Assembly (NCBI RefSeq): GCF_041146395.1
Contig: NC_091012.1
Location: 14,622,193-14,686,192 of the forward strand
Source of the DNA: Eulemur rufifrons
Taxonomy: Eukaryota > Chordata > Mammalia > Primates > Lemuridae
Direction: 5' to 3'
DNA: 64,000 bases
Shown here: piece by piece, positions 34,466 to 48,950 of the stretch
How positions within the stretch are numbered: position 1 is the stretch's first letter
How the letters are laid out: the number at the start of each line of letters is the position of its first letter
The notes under the pieces: generated by a model
What the model saw: only the letters and a program-made list of their open reading frames with translations
The model's database searches: none
Told to the model about the DNA's origin: nothing
Made by a program: the position numbers and the translations under genes

Positions 34466-36394
34466 ACCACTGTCCACGTTTGTTGTGCTCCTGGCATCTC
34501 CATGGACATCTCAGGCAGCTTTGTCCAGAATGCCCTTCCTTGTCATCTATCTGGGTAACACTCTTCTCATCTGCATCAATGCCACCTGCTATGAGAATCC
34601 TACTCAGGGCCCTCACCTGGCACAGTGAACTGCTCCTTATCAGTGTTCTCAAATCTCTCCAGACACAGCCTCATGAAGCCCAGAGCAGGTGGTGATTAAC
34701 TCAGAGTTCACAAGCCCCTCCTGGGAGGCACCACACCATATTTACACTCGCATCCCAGCATCTGTCACTCGGGAGGGGGAGGAATTGCACTGGGTAAATG
34801 AATGACCACAGGAGCAATACATGGTCAGTCTCTGAGAGCATCTTCAAGAGATGTTTGGGGAAAAGGCAGGTTTCCTCCCTAAATGTTAGTCTATCTGCCA
34901 AACAAGTTCAACTTCCTATAATTGTTGCTGATATAAAGATTATATGAACTCTCCTTGGATTGCTTGTTCCCATTCACGATCCTTCCATCTGCCACTCTCA
35001 TTTCCCGCAGCTCAGCCCCTTCTCTCCAGCTCAACTCAGACCTTCCAGGCCTGGGCTGCCCTCCTCCTCTGCAGGTAGCTTTTCCTGATGTTCTCCCGTC
35101 TCTGAGGCCCTGCTGGACTTTCTACCTTTCCTTGGATGATTTATCGTCTTTAGGTGCCACCTTCTGTTGCTCTCAGGTTGTCGTATGTGCTTTGTCTGAT
35201 CTCTCAACTCTTTCATAAATTCCCGAGAGCAGTACTGATTTCATCTTCCTATGGCAGTGTTTGTTTTATACTAAGCATTTGGCCATGGTGTGTGAATTGC
35301 TTGATGGTTTCAGCAGGTTCACCTCTTACAGTAACACATTCTACCTGCTGTGTAAAGAGGTGATTTCAACTTTATAATGTCCCTGCCATTTTTAAGGAAA
35401 ACTCCAGATAGATGGCGTTCTAAGTGCAATGTTCAGGTTGTGAGAGAGAATAATCTCACTGAATTCTGGACTGGCTGGCCCACTTCCAGCATAATGAGTT
35501 AAGTGATGAGTGCTGTTAGGAAAAGTGAAAGACCTTGGGATAGTTCAGGCAATTAATTCTCTTTTAACAAGGACAACATATTTTCATGGCCATTGTCCTG
35601 TTCCATCCTGGCGGGTGAGGCAGGCAGGCAGTACTCCTCCTCTGTTAACAAGTAAGTCGAGGCCCAGCCAGGCTGCACCTGGACTGTTCTAGTTCCTGTA
35701 CTCCGCCCTGGCCTTGATTTGACCTGAAGACGAATATTCAATGGAAGACACTGGACCTGTCTGAGGCACTGGAAGGAGACCGTGGGGGATAGCGAGGAGT
35801 GGTACGTTCTGTGTTCTGTGGGGCAGGACCAGAGCCCACAAGGTGCAGGAAGGGCCAAGGCTGCAGAAGGAAAGCATTCTAAAACCCTGACTCCACTAAT
35901 GGCGAATTGGACTGCCACGTACGGAAGGGAAATACTTCATAGTTGGGCGATGCTAGCTGCAGACCACCCATTGAAGACTGATATGAGATGCAATATAAGA
36001 AAACCAACTGGATCTGATCAAAATTTTCAAATTTGTGCAGATGACAGGGCACCTGGAATTCCAACAAGTTTCACCTTCCTTTATAGAATACCATGAAAAA
36101 TTGAAATATTTTCTCCTTTATGTGACTTTCTTATGTGATTTGTACTAGCACAAACATAGACATATTTGCTAGCATATAAATTGCATATATACTTGTGGTA
36201 AGTAAAGTTGACTTCTTGAGTTTCATGTTTGTTCTCTATTCAGTTTTTTATTTTGTGGTGTGTTAGACAGAACAGACACTGAAGAAATAGGAGAAAATAT
36301 TGGTGATTTTTTTGTAGTGGAAAACTTCCATTTCATTGTGTGTTGTGGGTGTTTGTTTTTTTCTGCCATCATTTGATATTGTCCCAGCTGAAGA
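34466..36394. other. Unique DNA, no gene seen
   Basis: Frames of up to 121 residues (35553-35918, minus) overlap others on the plus strand. No domain, exon structure or confident repeat is visible. Confidence 0.4.
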
Positions 36395-36672
36395 CAATAT
36401 CTTCCTGGGATGAGCTGGAGAGCGCCCGGGCCAGGCACACACAGGCCTGCGGCCGACCATGGATCGTGGGCGCCTCCTGGAGGCTGGGAAGGCAAAGACA
36501 CGATTCCGTTCTGGAGCCTCCAGGAGGAACGCAGCCCCACCCTGCCTGGTTTTAGCCCAGTGAGACCCCTGTCAGACTTCTAGCTTACAAAACTATCAGA
36601 TAATACATCTGTGTGGTTTTACGCCATGAAGTTTATGGTAATGTGTTACAGCAGGAGTAGGAAATACTAGCA
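36395..36672 (+). mobile_element. MLT1-like LTR 3' part
   Basis: Markers are TCTGGAGCCTCCAGGAGGAA near 36511, TTTTAGCCCAGTGAGACCCC near 36550, GTTTATGGTAATGTGTTACA near 36632 and a terminus near AGTAGGAAATACTAG. These are MaLR LTR signatures. Confidence 0.75.
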
Positions 36673-38580
36673 TTATCCATGGGGAGTGCTTCTTGCTAAG
36701 GCCCTTGGTAGACAAGGAAGAAAACACAAGGACAACAGAACATAAATTTAACAGGATTACCTAAATGTTCTAAATAAAGAAAAGTGGATACACAGTGAAT
36801 TAATTTCTTTGCATCCTATTCCTCTATTTCTGCCCTGGCTATCGAAGGCTGTATGTGTGTATGTGCCTGTGTGTGTGTGAGGGTATGTTCATGCACTCGC
36901 TCAATGAGCAAACTTTTGTTTAGAGTATTCCATGTGCACCAAACCGTAGTCAAAGTAAATTAGATAAAAACATAAGATTGACCCCCTCCTCAAGAAGTTC
37001 CTAGCACAGGGCAACAGGAAAGAAATGTGCCATGTGGGGTGAGTAGTACATATGTGATTGGAGCCTTCACACTCACAACACTATTTCCAGCTGAGCTTTC
37101 AACACCCCCAGAGGTTCAATTTCCAAACATCCCGAGAGTTAATTTCATGTTATCTTGGGCCTTTGACCTTCTGTCACCCCAGCACAGTCTCCATCATTCC
37201 CTAGGCAGTTCTTCAAGGGAAGAATTCTAAGGTGTTTTTCGTTTAGGGGTGCTGGGAGTAGAAGAGTTGTGCAGGAAAAGGGAAAAATAAAGGAGAGAAA
37301 AAATGCTTTTTTTGTATGAATATGAGTAAATGGTGATTTTTTTTATGAGAATTATCTAAATTTTAAAACATATTGTGCTGAAAGGGACAACTCCACCTAG
37401 GGCCATTGCTAGGAAATTTGGGGACTCCAGGAAAATCACACTAGTATTGCCTGCCTCCAACCACAACATATGTTTATTGAAGAGTCTGGCTCAAATGAAA
37501 CATGAAGAAAAACAGCCACAAAAAGCCCCTTGTCAGGCCATAGTGAGCTGTCCTGCTGTGTCGTCTCCCCTCGGAGAACAGGCAGGGAATTTCAAACACT
37601 TGTGATCTTGTCCCACCAGGCTGGCCGCATGGTTCCCTGAACATTAAAGAAAATCTAGAGGAGTAGAGCTTGGAAAAAACCAAACAATTCATCATACACT
37701 AGGCTCAACCTTTCCTGCACCATTAAAATCACACCTTTCTCACGGTGAGAGGTACAGGCCCAGTAGCCCTTTACCATGACACTGTTATTGGGGGAGGAAT
37801 CTTGACACATGGTGAGCCTCGGCACCCGGCAGATCCAGGAGAGAGCCCAGCCCCACCACCGACTACCGGCCAATCCCACGCTTGTGAGGGCAGATGAAAG
37901 TGGTCCTCACAGGGTCACTGGTGGTCCATGGGGGCAGCAGTCCAGGGACTGGGGGCTTTCCCTTCAATGTTCCAGATAAGGCAACTAATGCTAACGTGGT
38001 TAAGTAACATATTTGGTTAAAAATTCAAGCAGATTCAAGGGAGGTGTGCTCACAAATGCTTAACAACTGGCTCTCCAGAAAAAGAAAAGCCCTAATAATG
38101 GAGCATTTGCCAAGTTCACAGTGAAAGTACTCTACTATGGCCAATTCCAAACCAGTGCAAGCCGGCTCCAGCACACCACTGATTGTGGATTTAAATGTAA
38201 CTAATGAAACCATAATCGTTTCCAATGAAAACATGGGGAATTTCCTCCATAATCTTGCGGTAGAGGAGAATTTGCAAACTATTAATAATGAGTCAATATA
38301 CAGAGACCATAAAAAATAAAAAATGAAAATCTTGAGTTTACATGAAAAATTCTACATACCAAAATGAAATATTAAATAAAATAATTGAAAAACACCAAAA
38401 GCAACATCAAGGACAAAGTTAACTAAAAATATTGACATGTAAGATTTTTATCACAGATCTTTTCAAGATGACTTTTAAGAAAGACTAACAACCCAATACA
38501 AATTATGCAAATAACATGAACAATAATTTCCAGAAAAAGAAAAATCAAGGAATCTTTTAATATATTACAAGATGCTCCGT
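36673..38580. other. Unique DNA, no gene seen
   Basis: A short TG-rich patch lies at 36850-36880. The frames (up to 76 residues) show no domain. Confidence 0.4.
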
Positions 38581-38589
38581 TTCACTCCT

Positions 38590-39290
38590 AATAAGTGACA
38601 CAAAAGAAGGTATTTTTGACCCATAAACATTTCTGTAGGTTTAATAGTACACTCTGTTGCTGAGGCTGAGGAGGAACAGTCATCTTCGAGTATTGCTGGT
38701 GGGAATATAAATTGATACTCTTTAGAGGGAAAATTTCTAACATCTATCAAAATATAAAATTCTGGTGCTCTTTGACCCAGCAATTAATGGGAAGTTACCC
38801 TACATATGTACTTGGGCAGGGTTATGTATGGCAGGATTTTTGGTAACAGTAAAATGTTAGAAAAATGACCCAAGAGTCCATACACAGGGGACTAGGTAAA
38901 TAGAGCACCACGCATGCATACGATGGAATGAGTGCAGCTCTAGGAAGAATGGAGCCGATTCTCTGTGTAGTGGTGTTTAAAGACCTCCAAATAGATTAAA
39001 TTAATAATAAAGCAATGTGCAGAAGTGTGCATATTATACATTCTCTCTAAAAAATCAAGAGGGAAGAATAAAAATGCATTATATTATTTTATATGCATTA
39101 ATATATAATAGAAGCTGGTAAACAATGACAGTGCTTTTGAGGGGTGGTGGGAGGGGCGCACAAGGTAGAGGTGGGTAAAGGGAACAGGAGAGCTATTTCT
39201 CGATGTTTTCCTTTTCATGTTTTATATTTTAAACCATGTCAATATGTTACCTATTCACAAATACGTAAACATACATTTTTAAAAAATAAC
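38590..39290 (+). mobile_element. Old L1M 3' end
   Basis: Sequence reads TGCTGGTGGGAATATAAATT, then CTTTGACCCAGCAATTAATG, then ACAGGGGACTAGGTAAATAG, and a G-rich UTR (GAGGGGTGGTGGGAGGGGCG near 39138). It follows the order of an L1M ORF2 end and 3' UTR. No coding frame remains. Confidence 0.75.
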
Positions 39291-39544
39291 AGGTTAAACA
39301 AGTTTCTCTAGATCACAGCTGGTAGACTCCAGACCCTGAGTGGACCTACCCTGTGCCATGAAACCTCTCTGAAGATAGAACACTTTGTAGCTAAACGCTG
39401 GTTTGTCCCTGTTCCTTCCCTCAGGATGATAAAATAGTACAGAGAAGTATTGATGATAAGAGCTGCTGTCTGCAGATGTAAGGTGGTGTCTGCAGCACAC
39501 ACAGTGTATTCTGGGGACTGGGCCCAGCAGTTTGTGTCACGTCA

Positions 39545-39680
39545 TAAACTCCACGACAGTATTATAATGCCTGTTTCACAGAGAAATCTGCAGAGGCAGA
39601 GAGAGGTGGAGAGACCACCCCACGCTCACACAGGCGGTGGTCACAGAGCTGGGGCTCGCACCCAACTCCGCCTCACTCCA
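39545..39680 (-). mobile_element. MIR SINE fragment
   Basis: ATAATGCCTGTTTCACAGAG, then the oriented run GGTCACAGAGCTGGGGCTCG. The match to antisense MIR is fair. Confidence 0.5.
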
Positions 39681-42244
39681 AGGCCAAGGCCTCCTGCAGG
39701 CTGTCATGATGCTACAGCAGAGCTCCACCATCCTCCAGGGCATGTGGTTGGCCCCAGGGATGACAAGCCATGTTACAGGGAAACAGTTAATCCCACGGGT
39801 TTGCTGTGCTGTGTTGACAGTTTATCTGCAGAGCAGCTGGCATCAGACAGATGCTGGGGTTTGGAGATCCAGAATCAGCCATCAGCAAAGCTGCAAATGG
39901 AACCCAGCCCTCGCTGTGGACCATCACCGCATCCCCACACCACGCACACATCTCCAAGGGTTCAGGGCAGAACTTGCTGTCCCCCTGCCAGCCCCCGACC
40001 CGGTGACCACCATGAGCCAAGCCAGCATGGTCTCCTGTCCTGCTTGGGGGAATTGGCCATCTCCTCCCCTAAGAGACAGACAGAATGCCCAGAGAACCAC
40101 CAGGCCATTGGTTAAAACAGGCCAGTGTGGCTCTCAGCGACTTCCTCCCCTGGAGGACAGGGCTGGCCACTCTTCTCCCTGCCTGCAGTGTTTTCTCCAT
40201 TCTCAGGTTTTGCTAGTGACTGCATCTGCATTAAAATGCTTCCCTTCCATTGACTTAAAATACTTATCCTTCAAGTCCCTGCAAATGACAGCAATTCCAC
40301 AAACCTATTTTATTCTCATTTAAACCAAACAATGATCCTTTCAACCCAATATATTTTATTTATATCCTTTTTATCTCCTTCATCTCTTGGTATCTCACAT
40401 TTGCCTTAACTTGCTCCCTTGAAAACTCCCCCAGGCACCCATATTTTAAGTCATCACTTTGCCCTAAACCATGGGTGCTGGAAAGTGAGTATCTGTCACT
40501 GGAAAGTTAATATGTGGATTGATAACATGCATGTCCGACTGTGTCTTCGTGGGACATTTTCCGGGTTTGCCCTCTATTCAGGCTGAGCCGTGGCACAACA
40601 GTACGTGGGAGGGGAATAATTTTGAGTCCAAAGTACCTTGAAATATCCCTCATTACACCTCCAGAGTAGCAGCCTTCTAGCAGGGAGTGGAGGGTGAGTA
40701 TTTTAAAGCATTTTTAGTTCATTTAATGGTATAATATAATCAACAAATAAACCACTATATCTTAACTTCTGTTCTGGATACTAGTCTAGTTTTCCGACAA
40801 AGGAAACCAAGGCGTATAAGACCCTGATGGGTTTGTCCGGAAATGTGGAATCTGCTTGAGTGCCGCACGCACAGGCAACAAGGAATGGAAACAAGCCTCG
40901 TTCAACTCCAGGATCATCGTCCTGGTGAACAGCCTGAGCCTGGCTCAGAGGCAGGAGCGAGGACTTTACCAGAGCCAAGATTCCCGCCAGGGCTCAAAGG
41001 ACTTGGCGGGGTGAGTGAGGAAGGGAAAGGGCGCTTCAGACAAGGAGGGTGTCTTGAGTCCAGGTAGAAAATGGGATGGAGGAGCTGTGTCTGGAAGAAC
41101 CTACAGCTACCAGAGTGTGTTTCCAGAGCAGAAAGCTGAGCACAGCTGATCTGAGATGTCCTCTGGGGTGATTCTGCACAGAGACTTGGATGCCCAGCCC
41201 AGGACTGGGAGCTCTTCAGAGAGTGTGGGCAAGACCTATCTTAGATGAAAAAGCCCAATGCAGAGGACTGTGTCCAATATGTTCTGAATAAATAGTAATA
41301 AGTTAGACATTTTCTGGTTGGAGTATCCCTTTCCTTTGCAAAACACCAAGGGATGGAAAATAATGTTAATATATATTTAGTATTTGCTTATCCATGGATA
41401 AAGGAATTATGGAGGGACATGCAAGAAATCCGTGAAGTCTGAGAAGGCACAGTGAAGGAGTTGGGGATTCTGCGGGTGGAGGGGCGAGGTCGGGAAGTCT
41501 CCCCACAGCTTTCTTGGTGATGTGTGTTTTTTGAATCAGGTGAATACATATTTCAAAAATAAAATTTCATGCAGTGAGCATGAGGAGGCCACAATGGCAC
41601 ATTAGTGAGTTCTGTGGGCTTCCTGGAAGGGAGCCGGTCATGGGAGGCTGGCACCAGGGGGGCAGGGGGCAAGGGTGACTGACAGAAAGTGCAGTTTCCA
41701 AGGTCGCCTGGCTTCAGCCTTTGCTCTGGACCCCCATAGGAATCCCCGCTGGAATTTAGAGTTATCTTGGCTCACTGTCTGCAAGAGAAATTGCAGGTGG
41801 GTGCATTAGCCTGGCTTCTATCCCATATCGTAGGTGGTGTTTTGAGGTTGTATTTGAAGGAATGTTAGCAGAATCCCATCCCAGAAAGGACACTTCCTCC
41901 TGAGTGGTCCATCCAGTCTGTGACTCACCTTCTGGGTGCATCTCATACGTACTTCACCTCCTTCTATCCCACGGTCCCTGTTCATCTGGCTCTCCCCGGC
42001 CATCCCCTCTCCTTCCTCCCACCCTCTCCCATCCTCCTCCTCCTCTGCCCCAGCAGCTGTGGCAGCTCCTCCGAGATGGGCCTGCTCTTCCTCCTTGTGC
42101 AAAATGCAGCAACAATGTGCAAATGTGCTTGATGAACTGAAACTCCAAGAAACTCCCTAAATCCATGTTATTTTCTCACTGCAGCTTCTGTGGCATGCAA
42201 ATTCTACAGGAAGGAGCTGACTTTCTGACATCAAGGAAATCAAC
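39681..42244. other. Unique DNA with long overlapping open frames; no gene seen
   Basis: Two plus-strand frames, 39450-40115 (221 residues) and 39637-40323 (228 residues), overlap in different phases. Neither shows a domain, and the first starts inside MIR-related sequence. The rest is ordinary unique DNA. Confidence 0.4.
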
Positions 42245-42400
42245 TCTATATTTAAGTACAACAAATTCTATATTTAAGTACAATTCTATAGTTAAGTGCA
42301 AATTCTATATTTAAGCAATTTCTATATTTAAGAATTTAACACAAATTATCTAAGCAAAACAGTTCTGTATTTAAATACGAATTCTATATTTACATAAAAC
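42245..42400. repeat. Degenerate AT-rich minisatellite
   Basis: The motif TCTATATTTAAG recurs at 42245, 42267, 42285, 42304, 42321, 42364 and 42383, at intervals of about 17-22 bases except one longer gap. Units differ by a few bases, so the array is old. Confidence 0.85.
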
Positions 42401-42659
42401 TGTATTTGTAAATGAAGTTTTCCCTTTGTCCCCTCAATGACTCTAATAGGAAAGTCTGGAGACATCTACAAAACACAACAGGGAAAACTGCTGCCCGAGT
42501 GGACCTGTTGTGTGTGTGGATGCAGTTCAGCAAGATACCAAGCCAAGTGTAGTCGTGTAACTTTGTCCCTGAGATTATGCTGTGCCTGGGCAGGGAGTGG
42601 GACCATCACAGCACAGCACCAGCCAGGCCTCCATCTCCATGAGGTTCACAGATAGTTTT

Positions 42660-43185
42660 ATAAACAGCTTCTCTGTTCCTTTATGAAGTTCAGCATACTT
42701 TTAATGCGTGACCCAACAATTCCACGCCTACGTATTTACCTAAGATAAATGAAACGATATCCACAAGGCCAGGTGATTATTTAATCATAACAGCCCCAAA
42801 CTGGAAACAACCTAAATGTTCATCACTAGGTGAATGGACAAATTGCAGTGTATTCATATTGGGAAGTATTACTCAGCATTAAAATGAACAGATTCCTTAA
42901 ATACTTGACAACCTGGATGGGTCTGAGACACATGCAGAATGGATGAGGGACCTCCTCCTCTATAAAGTTCAGGGACAGGCCAAGCTGACTGGTAGTGACA
43001 GAAATCAGAGCAGTGGTGGCCTGGGTGTGGGTTTGGCATTGACAGAGAATGGGAATGAGAGAACTCTCTGGGTGATGGAAAAGTGCCCTATTTGTACATG
43101 ATTTGGGTTCTATGGATGTACGCACTTACCCAAACTCATTTTAGCACTTAATGTCTGTAAATTATACCTCAACGCTTTGTTTAAT
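42660..43185 (+). mobile_element. Old L1M 3' UTR
   Basis: GCGTGACCCAACAATTCCAC, then AATCATAACAGCCCCAAACT, then TTGCAGTGTATTCATATTGG, and finally TGTAAATTATACCTCAACGC. This is an ordered L1M tail in sense. Confidence 0.82.
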
Positions 43186-43424
43186 CATTTTTTCATCATT
43201 TCCATCACATATTTCACAAACCTAAGGAATGGTATCTTTTGACAATCAGAAAACAAAACAAAACCACACGGCCAAAACTGTAGCAAATAGGCCAGGTGCC
43301 TTGTGCAGGGATACAAGCTGGGTGACGCTGAATAGCCTGCTGACCTCTCTGAGGCCAGCGTCTTTCTATGTCCAATGGTGACAGACTCTACTAGTCAGGG
43401 GGAGTGTAATCAGTAAAGGCGGCA

Positions 43425-43760
43425 TCAGCGTCCTAGGGCTGCAGTAACAAAGTAACACAGATCAGGTGGCTTAGAACTACAGAAATTTGTTCTCTCATGG
43501 ATCTGGAGGCTAGAAGTGCAAAACTACGGTGTCAGTAGGGCCACGCTCTGAGACTTTGGGTAGAAACTTCCTTGCCTCTTCCAGGTTCTCATGGTGGCCA
43601 GGGACCCCTGGTTCCCCCTGGCTGGTTGACACGTCTCTGCAGTCTGTGCCACCATCTTCACGTGGTGTCCCCTGTGTGTCTCTGTCTTCACATGGTGTTT
43701 TCTTCTCTCTATAAGCATACCAGGAATTTTCCACTCTTGAGAGAGGTTGCCCAAAAAAGG
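43425..43760 (-). mobile_element. MaLR (MLT1-like) LTR, truncated, antisense
   Basis: GTCCTAGGGCTGCAGTAACA, then TCATGGATCTGGAGGCTAGA, then CCTTGCCTCTTCCAGGTTCT and CTTCACATGGTGTTTTCTTC. The far end is missing. It lies about 200 bases left of the zinc-finger relic. Confidence 0.75.
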
Positions 43761-43967
43761 GGTGGGGTCCCCCTACTCTGCTGCCATTAAACTTTTAGGG
43801 TTGAGCCTCGTGAGCTGTTTTTACCCTAGAATAAAAAAGTTAGCAAAGTCTACAAGACAAGAACATGTCCACATTCTACCAACAAGATAGCATTTGATAA
43901 ATATGTTTTTAAATGCTCTCGTCAAACTGTTGTCTAGATTGAAGAAATATCCATATTCAGGAGAGGA

Positions 43968-44870
<903 letters not shown>

Positions 44871-47085
44871 CTAACACACTAACACTCTTACAAATTACTC
44901 TAAATTGGAATGCTTATTATAAAGAATAATCCAAAGTCAAAACAATTAGACAATTTAATTATATGTGTCAAAGGAACAAAGAGATTGATGTTTCAGTGGG
45001 TATAACTATATTTAATGTATATTTTTTGTAATGACAGTATTTGAGTTTTGAACAAATACTATTGATGTAATTAAATTTAATGCCATTCTTTCATTTCTAC
45101 TATTTATGTAAAGGCATGTGGTTGATTGTTGATACCTCTGAGCTATGAGAAGTTATTCTATATTAGGTGGGCATCATTCACATCAACTCTCTCATGGAAG
45201 ATTAAGAGCACTGAAACATAGGGTGTAAGATGAAAATCTGAATAGAAAAGCTGCTCTTTTTCTTTGACTTATAACAGTGTTATAAGTCATGCATAAGTTA
45301 GATGTTCAGGGTATCATTCTTCTTCACTGAAGTATCAGATAGCAACACTGAGTTTTAGAAATAAATGCTTTTACCAATTATTCATTTAAAGGAAGAGTCT
45401 AGCCATTGCTTTAATATATAGATATTAATATATATTTGTAGTAGCAATAATTAGAAGTAATACGTATTTGTTGATATGGTAGCAATAAAGAAGTCTTTAC
45501 AAATATCAGAAATAGGTACAGAAAACTCCTCTGGCTGGACATGGCGTTATTGTGAATCCAATTTTCTAAATACTTAGCCTTAGTTTAAAAAATAAAGGAA
45601 GCACACTTTTCACATATATCATGGTATCAGGAGAACAAAAATGCTTCTTGAGCGTTTGTAATCTCTATACTAGCCATTGAAGATAACAATGCATTTTAAA
45701 ATGCTTTCTTCAGTCTATGTGTAAACTGGGTTGTTATAATAAATAAAACTGAATGGTTTTTCATGTTTTAACACTGTTGTATGTAGAATAACATATTATC
45801 TTGCCACAAATATTAGCCTGTTCCACCTTGCTCAAAGTTGTAGGTAGTATTATTACATGGCAATAATGTACTATTGGGTAATACAGTCCAATGACATTTC
45901 TAGCAATCCTTATTCCCAGTGGTATTAAACTCCAAATAATTTGGAGAACGTTTATCTCATAAGTTTTTTTAATTATTTTACCTTTTTTGTAACTTGTGTG
46001 GCATAGTGAAGGTTATAACACAAATTTTATGTGTGCAATAATAATTGGTATCTTTATTAATCAGGTTTGACTATTTACAACATTTTATCCCATAATTTCC
46101 TTTTTGCATGCCAAAACCTCTGGGCCTACAAAACACACACAGACTTTTGGTTTTGATTTACACTAACAAAATACAAATATATCAATCTAAGGATAAATTT
46201 TAGGAGTACAAGAACTATGGAGGAAGTTATTGGTATGTGTGAATGTGTGTGTGAGAGAGAAAAAGAGAAAGAAAGAGAGGGAGAGAGAAATGGAGAGGGA
46301 GAGGGAGAAAAAGGGAGGAAAACGAAAATATTGAAACAAAACATATAATTTGAAAGGAGTTGATGGTATACTAGCAAACTAGAAACTAGAAACCTCACAG
46401 ATCCTGAAAGAAAATATATTTTCTCTACACAGAATTCATTTCTCAAAAATATCATGGCTCCTTGTCTAGAATCTCCTACTGCAAATACTGTGTGTGTGTT
46501 TTTTGCCTGCTACTCATTGCAAGAACTGTCATGATTTACTTGTTCCAGCATTCAGAAAGTATTGTTTCTATAACCTGCTCGTGGCTTTTAATAATGCTTT
46601 TATAAAATTTAATGATATTCAGATATTAATTTAAAGATGTAATTCCACAGTGAGTGTATTAAGTTACACTTAATTTAATTGGTCCATTTCATTTTTTCTT
46701 CTCAATTAAAGAGCACTATTTAAGCCACTTAAAAGTTGTCCTTTTCGCTTTTTATAAGTACCATCATCTGTTTGGACTGTACTCGGACAGTTCATTTGAA
46801 TGAAAAATGGGGAGGCCTTGCAAGGCAAGGGGTTGTTTTGACATTAAATACACAGGATAGTGCAGGGTGTGTAATATATGCTGTAAAGTTAGGAGTAAAA
46901 TATTTTTGTTTTAGTGAGTTTGTACTTCTGGATAAAATAATGAAACATCCAAGCTGAGGCAAAATTAAATTATGCATGCAGGGAGAGTACTTTGCATGCT
47001 TCACAACTGACTCTCTGACTTTAGGAAAAGAAATTTTTGTTTTATGTCCTAACGATCTCCTGTTCCTCACTTGGTCTTAACTTTC
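44871..47085. other. AT-rich DNA, no gene; GA-rich tract
   Basis: The first kilobase could be 3' UTR of the finger relic, but nothing proves it. A purine-rich GA tract with a preceding TG patch spans 46236-46320. No exon or domain is seen. Confidence 0.45.
46236..46325 (+). repeat. (TG)n/(GA)n low-complexity tract
   Basis: GTGTGTGTGAGAGAG leads into a long purine run of GAAAGAGAGGGAGAGAG type. It is a polypurine strand of about 75 bases with triplex-forming potential. Confidence 0.9.
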
Positions 47086-48770
47086 ATCCCCAGCTACACA
47101 TGCATCCTAGCTCTCCCCCTCCTCTGCCCGTGCTCTGTATGGCTGCAGCTTCCTCACTGCTCTCCCCACCCCATGCTGCCTCGCACAATGCTATCGGTTC
47201 TGAGGAGTAGTTTGGAATTTTTTTAATGCAATGAGAAATAGTTTTTAAATGGAGCATTTGAGTCTGTTTACAAGTTTTAAATGCAAAAGTCTGACCACTT
47301 AATTCAGACAAGAGGAAAGTAGTCCCATAGTCCAGAGCATTAAGCCAGGCAGTCAGCACGGTGGCAGATGTGGGGACAGATAAGACACGATGGTGGGATC
47401 TTTCTTAGGTTGACGGGACGTGCTGAAAGAAAATATGGAAAACAGTTTTGAAATGTGGGGAGAATATTGGGAATATGCCCACTTTAATGATTCTGAGGTC
47501 TTGAGTAACTACAGGTGGTGTCACTTTATAGACAAATGTGATGGAAATGAGACGGGGACTTGGGGAATGCAATCTGAGCATCAGGGAAGGGGATGCTATT
47601 TCTATAACATAGAGGAATTACTGGGCCATGGTGCAGAGCAGCTACTGTGGGGAGACAGAGATTGTTGTACTTTTCCAGGCCTAGGTTAGCGGCAGTGGGA
47701 AGGAGATGATGTTAAATGTCAGGTTGTCAGTCTAGATGTTTGAGATGAAGATGCCTTTGGGAGAGTGTACTAGGAAGAATCAGGGTGTGTGCTGTGGTTA
47801 CCCACAGCCCCAGTATCTCAGGGACCAAACAAAAGTATATCCCCAATTTAGGTTACATCAACTGTAGATGGGTGTCCTTCCATGGAAGCTGAATCACAGG
47901 TGGCCGGGACCACCTTCACTTCCGCTCGCCCATTGGTCAGTCTTGTCATGTGGTTCTGGCTCTGTGAGAGGCACTGGGAAAGGTGACCCAGCAGTTTGCC
48001 AGTCAGAGGCAGTGAGCATTTCAATCTCAAAAGTTACACCCAGGTGTTAGTCTAGAAGTCTCTAAGTTCTTTCACAGCCCATGTTTTCTTTCTACCCAAC
48101 CTGTTCAGAGTGGAAACTTGAGTGTCATTTGTGAAAATAAATACAATGAAGTTGGGTATTACATTATGCTCACACATTTAACATTGGTGCCATTGAAATA
48201 TAATATTGCATCCCATTCTGCAGCTATTAGTTTGCATTCAGGTATACTAAGAAAAGACTGCTGTATAGTATCAAAAGATAACGTATGTATTTTGTGTCAT
48301 GAACATGATGGATATGTAGAAGCACAAAAGTGATGAAATTGTGCAGTGACCTTATGAGGTACCAGTTTGTTTCTATTTACTCTCTCTGATATCGTCTCTA
48401 CTTAGGCACTTTGCTCATCTTGACTCCTTGTGGGCCACAAGCTGGCTGCCCCACCTCCAGGCATCAATCCACAGTCCAAACAGCAACAAGGAGAAAATGT
48501 GAATCTGATAGGACACAGGGAATTGGATTGGAAGCCATTGATTTTTACTTCAAAGAAGGGCATTCTCCCAGGCACTTCTAAGTCACATTGATCAGAATTC
48601 TACCCTACGGACACCCTATGCAAAAACATATATCTGAAGCATAGAAGAACACATGAGAACATGATTGGTGATGGCTGCTGTTACCTGAATTATTTTATAA
48701 GATCTGACACTTGTAACACCTTGTGCACTTGCTATTACCTTGTGCACTTGAATGGGGATTTATTAAAAAA
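47086..48770. other. Unique DNA, no gene seen
   Basis: The open frames of 89-91 residues at 47084-47359 (minus) and 47420-47689 (plus) have no recognised domain. Confidence 0.4.
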
Positions 48771-48775
48771 AACCC

Positions 48776-48950
48776 AAAGCCAGTTGTGGTGGTACATGAC
48801 TGTAATCCCAGCTGCTCAGAAGGCTGAGATGGGAGGATTATTTGAATGCAGGAATTAGAGGCTGATGTGCACTGTGACTGTGCTTGATTGTGAATATCCA
48901 CTGCGCTCCAGCCAGGGACACATAGTGATACCTCATTCCAAAAAAATATA
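48776..48950 (+). mobile_element. 7SL-derived monomer (FRAM-like)
   Basis: A single Alu-like monomer has the 7SL order GACTGTAATCCCAGCTGCTC, then GATTGTGAATATCCACTGCG and CTCCAGCCAGGGACACATAG, ending in an A-rich tail. The TGTGAATA word before CCACTGC is closer to 7SL and free right monomers than to dimeric Alus. It is diverged and therefore old. Confidence 0.75.
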
